A DNA stretch of 10,390 nucleotides from CAZPWQ01 sp964590495. Its GTDB lineage: Bacteria; Bacteroidota; Rhodothermia; Balneolales; Balneolaceae. Location of the stretch: NCBI GenBank assembly GCA_964590495.1, contig CAZPWQ010000122.1, positions 1 to 10,390 of the forward strand, in the 5' to 3' direction. Numbering within the stretch: the first letter of the stretch is position 1; every line of letters begins with the position of its first letter. Under the pieces are notes generated by a model that did no database searches, had not been told where the DNA came from, and was given only the letters and a program-made list of their open reading frames with translations. Shown here piece by piece: positions 5,225-10,390 of the stretch. A program made the position numbers and the translations under genes.

Positions 5225-7408
5225 TTACTTCACGAATAACATTTCGCGATATATGGGCAGCGGCCAGTAATCGTCGGCAGTATGCCGCTCGAGATAATCA
5301 ACGGCATCGCGAATCTTGGTCATTTTAGGAATTACATTATCTTTGACCTGTCTCGCTTTTCCTATAACAGAATCCTCTTCGACCTTGAGTACTTCTTCTC
5401 TGAGTTCTTCCAGGGCATCACTAAGGTCATTCAAACCACTATTGACCTTTTTCAACATTTCTGTTGAACCGTGATTATCAATGTCCAAATTACCCAAACC
5501 CTGAATATTCTCCAGCAGCTCGTTCATATATCGTACGGCAGCCGGATAGATCATGGTTTTTGCCATCGCTTCGGTTGTATCCGTTTCGATGTTTATGGTA
5601 GTCAGATATTGCTCGGCCCAGATTTCCTGCCGGGAATGAATTTCCCGCTCGTTAAGCACCATGTGCTTTTCAAACAGTTCTATGTTTTTCTCATCAGTGA
5701 ACTTAGGCAAAGCATCGATGGTTGTACGCAGGTTCAGAAGACCTCTTTTCTCCGCTTCTTTTTCCCATTCTTCAGAATATCCATCACCGTTAAAGATGAT
5801 ATCATTTGATTCACTTAAAGACTCAGACAACACTTCGCTGAGGGCTTCTTCAAATGAATCCCCTGTATCAACCTTGCTTTCAAGGCTGGTACAGAGTTGA
5901 TCTATTGCGTCAGCAACGATGGTATTCAAGACAACAATAGGGAAAGAAATCGACTGACTCGACCCGACTGCCCTGAATTCAAACTTGTTACCGGTGAAAG
6001 CAAACGGTGATGTCCTGTTTCGGTCGCCCGCATGTTTGGGAAGCGAAGGCAGTACCGGTGATCCTAAACCCAGCAGGCCGCCCTGCTTTGAATTTTTAAG
6101 TCCGCCGTTCAGCAACTGATCTACAACATCAGCAAGCTGATCTCCGATATAGGCTGAAATGATAGCCGGTGGTGCCTCATTGGCCCCAAGACGATGGTCA
6201 TTAGCGGCATGGGCAATAGAGATTCTCAGCAGGTCCTGATGCTTGTAAACAGCTTTCAATATTGCTGAAAAGAAGAACAGGAACTGCATATTGTCATGAG
6301 GGTTATCTCCCGGTTCCAGCAGATTGATCCCCTCACTTGTTGCCATGGAAAAATTCAAATGCTTACCGCTGCCGTTCAATCCGTCGAACGGTTTCTCGTG
6401 CAGCAGACACTCAAAATTATATTTTCGGGCAACACGTTTAAGAGTAATCATCATCAGTTGTTGATGATCTGCAGCAACATTGCTCGCTTCAAAAATCGGG
6501 GCAATTTCAAACTGACCCGGTGCCACTTCGTTATGACGTGTTTTTACCGGGATACCCAATTTATAAAGCTCTTTTTCGGCCTCAAGCATAAAAGAAAGTA
6601 CACGATCCTGGATCGACCCGAAATAATGGTCATCGAGTTCCTGTCCACGTGGTGGTTTAGCTCCGACCAGAGTTCTGCCGGAGGTCATCAAATCCGGACG
6701 GCGGTAAAAGAATTCCTGATCGATCAGAAAATATTCCTGCTCACATCCAACCGTTGAGGTTACGCGTTTGGTGTTAACATCAAATAACTTCAGGGCTCGT
6801 TTAGCCTGATTGTCCAATGCTTCGTTGGAACGCAGCAGCGGTGTTTTATGATCAAGCGCTTCGCCGGTCCATGAAGCGAAAGCAGTAGGAATACACAGAT
6901 AAGAACCATTTTGGTTTTCCATTATAAATGCAGGTGACGTCGGATCCCAGGCGGTATATCCCCGGGCTTCGAAAGTCTGACGCAAACCTCCACTCGGGAA
7001 ACTCGAAGCGTCAGGTTCACCCTGGATTAAATCCGAACCTGAAAATTCAGCGATAGCTCCTCCCCCCTGGTTGGGCGTGATGAAACTATCATGCTTTTCA
7101 GCAGTCAACCCTGTCAATGGTTGAAACCAGTGTGTGAAATGTGTGGCTCCTTTTTCCGTAGCCCAATCTTTCATAGCTACCGCTACGGCATCTGCAACAT
7201 TCGGGTTTAGCTGCTCACCTTCATACATGGTTTTTTCGATATCCTTCCATACTGCTTTTGGAAGGCGCTCTTTCAGATCTTCATGTTGCAGGGTATTCTC
7301 ACCGAATATTTCGGTAATATTCATAGCCCCCTCACTTTTCCCGTTGGGATTAGGAGACCAGCTTTTTGCAGCCGCAAGAGTGTCGTAACGTCGGATTGCT
7401 TTGGTCAT
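5225..7408 (-). CDS. glnN: Glutamine synthetase type III (GlnN)
   Basis: This 727-residue cytosolic enzyme makes glutamine from glutamate, ammonia and ATP. The length is right for class III enzymes (about 700-730 residues), far longer than the roughly 450-470 of class I. Catalytic-core motifs occur in order: EQEYFLI at 223-229 with metal-binding Glu, RHNEVAPGQFEIAPIFE at 291-307, GSGKH at 346-350, and RNRTSPFAFTGNKFEFR at 463-479. The class III N-terminal domain (about 1-180) starts after the ITEIFGENTL block. The C-terminal extension (about 500-727) is largely helical and ends in the conserved DYWPLPIYREMLF. The ATG used gives about 28 residues before that block, an ordinary leader; Met29 is an alternative start. 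No P-II, GlnR or adenylyltransferase gene is adjacent. It is transcribed divergently from menA and closed by its own terminator, so it is probably monocistronic. Confidence 0.97.
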   Translation of the reverse strand: MTKAIRRYDTLAAAKSWSPNPNGKSEGAMNITEIFGENTLQHEDLKERLPKAVWKDIEKTMYEGEQLNPNVADAVAVAMKDWATEKGATHFTHWFQPLTGLTAEKHDSFITPNQGGGAIAEFSGSDLIQGEPDASSFPSGGLRQTFEARGYTAWDPTSPAFIMENQNGSYLCIPTAFASWTGEALDHKTPLLRSNEALDNQAKRALKLFDVNTKRVTSTVGCEQEYFLIDQEFFYRRPDLMTSGRTLVGAKPPRGQELDDHYFGSIQDRVLSFMLEAEKELYKLGIPVKTRHNEVAPGQFEIAPIFEASNVAADHQQLMMITLKRVARKYNFECLLHEKPFDGLNGSGKHLNFSMATSEGINLLEPGDNPHDNMQFLFFFSAILKAVYKHQDLLRISIAHAANDHRLGANEAPPAIISAYIGDQLADVVDQLLNGGLKNSKQGGLLGLGSPVLPSLPKHAGDRNRTSPFAFTGNKFEFRAVGSSQSISFPIVVLNTIVADAIDQLCTSLESKVDTGDSFEEALSEVLSESLSESNDIIFNGDGYSEEWEKEAEKRGLLNLRTTIDALPKFTDEKNIELFEKHMVLNEREIHSRQEIWAEQYLTTINIETDTTEAMAKTMIYPAAVRYMNELLENIQGLGNLDIDNHGSTEMLKKVNSGLNDLSDALEELREEVLKVEEDSVIGKARQVKDNVIPKMTKIRDAVDYLERHTADDYWPLPIYREMLFVK

Positions 7409-7694
7409 TGAATTAGTACGTTGAATTAAACTTTTGGGTTTTCAGTTTCAAAACGGCTGTAAAATAAAATAAAGTCGGTAAATACAAAAATTATTTATAC
7501 ACTTTTTTATTATTATCTAATTTTAAAAGGATTAAAGGCAAACAAATATTATTTATTAAGGATAAGTGCGTAGTTAGAAGTGCTCATCTTAAATTTATTT
7601 TACTAAAGCTAGCAAATAACTTGTTTTTTTAAGCAGGGATTTAATTTCCTATTTTTAGAAGCCTTTTTTTTCGTTAATCATAATAAATTATTCG
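7409..7694. promoter_or_regulatory. Divergent promoter region between glnN and menA
   Basis: This 286-base stretch is strongly AT-rich and must carry the leftward glnN promoter and the rightward men promoter. On the plus strand TATTTTTA (7650-7657) is one base off the Bacteroidota -7 element TAnnTTTG, but the nearest TTG (7621-7623) is 26 bases away instead of about 19, so the call is weak. On the minus strand the nearest matches have the wrong internal spacing. I see no riboswitch or strong operator dyad. Neither flanking start codon has a Shine-Dalgarno sequence. Confidence 0.55.
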
Positions 7695-8591
7695 ATGTCA
7701 GTCTCACCAAAATTTATAGTCTGGGTCAAAGCTGCGCGTCCACAGACATTAGCAGCAGCTTTTGTACCTGTATTTATCGGCGCATCCCTGGCTATTCATG
7801 ACGGTGTTTTTGATTTTATTCCAAGCCTGATTGCCCTTATCTGTGCCTTCCTTATACAGATCGGCACAAATTTTGCAAATGACTATTTTGATTTCAAAAA
7901 AGGAGCTGACACCGACGACCGAATCGGTTTTGAGCGTGCTACGGCAAAGGGACTTATAAGTGCCGGAGAAATGAAAGTTGCTACAGTTATAACTATGGGG
8001 ATTGCATTTCTGACGGGACTTTATCTTGTGTGGCATGCCGGCTGGGTAATTCTCGTTATTGGTATTGCCTCCCTTATATGTGGTATTCTGTATACCGGTG
8101 GTCCGTTTCCACTGGGTTATAATGGACTGGGCGACCTGTTCGTTTTCCTTTTCTTTGGGATAGTTGCGGTGACAGGCACCTATTATATTAATGCGCTGGA
8201 GTGGAGCAGCGGCTCATTCTGGGCATCACTTGCCGTGGGTGCACTGGCAACCAATATCTTAGTAGTTAATAATCTGCGGGATGTAGAACAGGATGGTCCC
8301 GCAGGTAAAAACACGCTTGGCGTTTTATTCGGCGAGGATGCTCTGCGGTGGGAATACCTGTTGATGCTTTTGACAGCTTTTGCCATACCTCCGCATTTTT
8401 TTGTACAACTGAATTATAATCTGCTAATTTTCCTGCCCTATTTTACAATTCCGGCAGCATTATTCTTACTGAATCAAATCTGGTTTGAAGAAGACAAACG
8501 TATGTTGAACAAGACGCTGGAATACACCTCTTTATTCATGATTTGTTTTGGACTGCTTTTTGGAACCGGCATTATTCTGGAAAGCTTATGA
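7695..8591 (+). CDS. menA: 1,4-dihydroxy-2-naphthoate polyprenyltransferase (MenA)
   Basis: This 298-residue integral membrane protein of the UbiA family joins a polyprenyl diphosphate to 1,4-dihydroxy-2-naphthoate, giving demethylmenaquinone. Both Asp-rich Mg/diphosphate motifs are present: NDYFDFKKGAD at 62-72 and NNLRDVEQD at 192-200. The conserved YTGGPFPLGYNGLGDLFVF block lies at 133-151. About eight to nine hydrophobic helices span the protein. The N-terminal WVKAARPQTL is typical of MenA. The start is ATG with no Shine-Dalgarno match. The stop overlaps the menC start by four bases (ATGA), implying translational coupling, and the menC/menE neighbours support MenA over other UbiA enzymes. 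menF, menD and menB are not upstream, since glnN lies there on the other strand. Confidence 0.95.
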   Translation: MSVSPKFIVWVKAARPQTLAAAFVPVFIGASLAIHDGVFDFIPSLIALICAFLIQIGTNFANDYFDFKKGADTDDRIGFERATAKGLISAGEMKVATVITMGIAFLTGLYLVWHAGWVILVIGIASLICGILYTGGPFPLGYNGLGDLFVFLFFGIVAVTGTYYINALEWSSGSFWASLAVGALATNILVVNNLRDVEQDGPAGKNTLGVLFGEDALRWEYLLMLLTAFAIPPHFFVQLNYNLLIFLPYFTIPAALFLLNQIWFEEDKRMLNKTLEYTSLFMICFGLLFGTGIILESL

Positions 8592-9670
8592 AATTCTCAG
8601 CCTGGAAATACAACCTTCCACTTGTAAAACCGCACCAGACAGCAACCGGCAGTTTCAAACACAGACAAGGTATTATCCTCTCCCTGACTTCCGGTACTAT
8701 TACCGCTCTTGGCGAGGCCGCCCCTTTACCCGGTTTTTCAAAAGAGACTCTTTCGGAGATTGAAAGCAAACTGACCGAATTACGTTTTGAAATTCGGGAT
8801 CTGTTCCGTTCTTACAGTCCGGTTCAGGCAATGCAATCTTTTTTTAAGGAAAAAGATCTCCCCCCCTCGCTTGAATTCGGTCTTGATACGCTGGCTTATG
8901 ATTTTGAGGCAAAACAGCAGAATCTCCCGCTGCACGAACAACTTTTCGGATATCCGTCACGCCCGGTTCCCGTAAACGGGTTACTTTCCCTGCAGGCGGA
9001 TAAGGATTTCTTGTCATCGGTTCAGAAGATGGTGAATGACGGTTATAAAACATTAAAAGTAAAAATCGGAATTGATTTTGATCAGGAGTTCAACCAGTTA
9101 AAGAAAATAAGAAGCAGCTTTCCGTCATTACGTATACGCGCTGATGCAAATCGATCGTGGGGAGTTAAAGAAGCCATTGAAAATTTGCAGGCGCTCAAAA
9201 CACTGAACCTGGAATACTGCGAGGAACCTGTCAGGAAACCCTCTGTTGAAAACTATCGCCGTCTCAGCAGGAATACTGAAGTGCCTTTAGCCATAGATGA
9301 GACGATTAACCGCAAAGAAAATTGGCAAAATTTGTTGCCTTACATTTCAATAGTTATTCTGAAACCGGCGATTATAGGAAGTTTTACAAAAAATTTTGCA
9401 ACAATTGCCCTTGCTGGGACTCATGTTAATAGGATCATTATTACTACGAGCCTGGAAAGTGGTATCGGGCGAATGGTAATAGCCGCTGTCGCATCAGGAA
9501 AAGGTTCTGAGAATGCGGCGCATGGTTTGTCGACGGGATCTTTATTCAAGAATGACTTTTGGGATGATAATTTATATATAAGGAAGGGTAATTTTTATTT
9601 GACAAAAGAAGCGGGTTTAAAGAATATAGATAATATTGATAATAAAAAGTTCACTATTAACCTTTTATAG
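8588..9670 (+). CDS. menC: o-Succinylbenzoate synthase (MenC)
   Basis: This enolase-superfamily enzyme dehydrates SHCHC to o-succinylbenzoate in menaquinone synthesis. I start it at the ATG of 8588 (360 residues), which overlaps the menA stop as ATGA and has GGAAAG just upstream. The frame is open back to 8543, but the extra 15 residues are only menA sequence in another frame. The active site is complete: KVK at Lys157/Lys159, metal ligands Asp186 (RADAN), Glu212 (CEEP) and Asp237 (AIDET), and the second-side base Lys259 (LKP). The N-terminal capping domain covers about 1-120 and contains GEAAPLPGFS at 42-51. The C-terminal tail after about 335 is AT-rich and Lys/Asn/Ile-rich, which is normal variation. 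Sandwiched between menA and menE, the assignment as MenC and not a muconate- or epimerase-type relative is strong. Confidence 0.95.
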   Translation: MKFSAWKYNLPLVKPHQTATGSFKHRQGIILSLTSGTITALGEAAPLPGFSKETLSEIESKLTELRFEIRDLFRSYSPVQAMQSFFKEKDLPPSLEFGLDTLAYDFEAKQQNLPLHEQLFGYPSRPVPVNGLLSLQADKDFLSSVQKMVNDGYKTLKVKIGIDFDQEFNQLKKIRSSFPSLRIRADANRSWGVKEAIENLQALKTLNLEYCEEPVRKPSVENYRRLSRNTEVPLAIDETINRKENWQNLLPYISIVILKPAIIGSFTKNFATIALAGTHVNRIIITTSLESGIGRMVIAAVASGKGSENAAHGLSTGSLFKNDFWDDNLYIRKGNFYLTKEAGLKNIDNIDNKKFTINLL

Positions 9671-9678
9671 AATAATAC

Positions 9679-10390
9679 GTGACTGGCAATAAGCAAAACA
9701 TACCGACTTTCGATACTCCCAACGCAGAAGATCTGTTTTTAGGTTCAAGTTTCGGATTACATTCGTATGGCGATTTACACACCTACGAGCAGTTTTTCCT
9801 GCAGTTTCTCATCGATTTTGAACATGACCTGAAGCAACCGGTTGGTTTCCTGGTCAATTCTATCGATACCCTTATATTTGCCATTGCCTCCTGTTGGAAA
9901 CTGGGCATCCCGCTCGTTTGTTTCAGTACCCGTGCTACAGTTGATGAACTTGAATCACACCTTGAAAAATTGAGCCCGGGCATCTTATTCGTAGATGATG
10001 CCAACAGTTCAAAAATTAAGGATGCAGAGAATGTTATTAATATAAAACAGCTGGACCTTTCCCGTGCTTTAAGTATCGACCTGAACCTGGGCTCAAAGGC
10101 CAAAAACTTTAAGCCGAATCACGACCCGGAACATATTTTCGGTTATTTTTTTACATCCGGCACAACGGGGATACCTAAAATTGTTCCGTTAAAACGACGG
10201 CAGATGTATTATGCTACAAAGGCATCTGCGAATAATTTTAAACCGCGTACCAATCATTTTTGGCTGTTGTGTCTTCCACTGAATCATATAGGAGGTATTG
10301 CTATAATTCTGAGGTCGTTGCTATATGGTTCGGCTATATTCAGGATGAATTCATTTCATGAAAATGTTATCTCTACCTTCCTGTCTGAAA
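9679..10390 (+). CDS. menE: o-Succinylbenzoate-CoA ligase (MenE), N-terminal part, cut by window edge
   Basis: An open frame runs from GTG at 9679 to the end of the window (237 codons) with no stop. The protein is an acyl-adenylating enzyme. The AMP-binding signature FFTSGTTGIPK is at 157-167 and the LPLNHIGG block typical of MenE is at 199-206. MenE activates o-succinylbenzoate with ATP and CoA for MenB. The preceding in-frame stop is TAA at 9673-9675 and the first in-frame ATG is far inside (residue 176), so GTG at 9679 is the best start. It lies 8 bp after the menC stop, with no Shine-Dalgarno sequence, and is probably read by coupling within the men operon. The C-terminal adenylation subdomain lies beyond the window, so intactness cannot be judged. 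Confidence 0.92.
   Translation, partial: MTGNKQNIPTFDTPNAEDLFLGSSFGLHSYGDLHTYEQFFLQFLIDFEHDLKQPVGFLVNSIDTLIFAIASCWKLGIPLVCFSTRATVDELESHLEKLSPGILFVDDANSSKIKDAENVINIKQLDLSRALSIDLNLGSKAKNFKPNHDPEHIFGYFFTSGTTGIPKIVPLKRRQMYYATKASANNFKPRTNHFWLLCLPLNHIGGIAIILRSLLYGSAIFRMNSFHENVISTFLSE

Noticed and set aside
6296..6757. 153-codon plus-strand open frame
   Set aside because: It is antisense to the catalytic core of glnN and has no family resemblance or plausible start context.
7621..7657. Bacteroidota-type promoter for menA (TTG plus TATTTTTA)
   Set aside because: The -7 element is close to consensus, but spacing to the TTG is 26 bases where about 19 is expected, so it is mentioned only as a weak candidate.
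8543..8587. Upstream ATG extension of menC by 15 residues
   Set aside because: The extension lies inside menA. The ATG at 8588 gives an ATGA overlap, a purine-rich GGAAAG upstream and the family's normal N-terminus.
9783..10103. 106-codon minus-strand open frame
   Set aside because: It is antisense to menE, whose AMP-binding motif and operon position are clear.

Overview
The window looks like ordinary chromosomal DNA from a menaquinone-using bacterium of the Bacteroidota/Rhodothermota/Balneolota group. Three things point there: a 727-residue class III glutamine synthetase, paired rhomboid proteases of which one carries a basic/acidic C-terminal helical tail, and AT-rich leaders without convincing Shine-Dalgarno sequences in front of nearly every gene. 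The group assignment is an inference from family resemblance; Balneolota-like is my best guess. Base composition looks even across the genes, and I see no transposase, integrase, phage gene, tRNA, rRNA or CRISPR array.

Layout. Positions 201-7408 hold five genes, all on the minus strand. Read in the direction of transcription they are glnN (class III glutamine synthetase), a secreted M20D amidohydrolase, a short rhomboid protease, a longer rhomboid protease, and ispG (MEP isoprenoid pathway). They are separated by gaps of 75-361 bp that carry several different palindromic or repetitive elements, so they look like separate transcription units and not one tight operon. glnN ends in a clear intrinsic terminator. 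From 7695 the plus strand carries a compact menaquinone cluster, menA-menC-menE. menA and menC share a 4-base ATGA overlap, menE starts 8 bp after menC with GTG, and menE runs off the right edge. The 286-bp AT-rich stretch between glnN and menA is the divergent promoter region.

How the genes fit together. IspG makes HMBPP for isoprenoids. MenA attaches an isoprenoid side chain to 1,4-dihydroxy-2-naphthoate, and MenC and MenE supply earlier steps of the same quinone route. IspG and the men genes therefore both serve menaquinone synthesis, although nothing shows they are co-regulated. GlnN assimilates ammonia. The rhomboids and the exported amidohydrolase act at or outside the inner membrane.

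I found no convincing new multi-gene system. The most unusual material is intergenic: nested AT-rich inverted repeats between the longer rhomboid gene and ispG, a near-perfect 16-bp-arm hairpin behind the short rhomboid gene, a GTCATCCTGAGCGAAG-type palindromic repeat behind ispG, and a cluster of three different repeat types upstream of the amidohydrolase gene.
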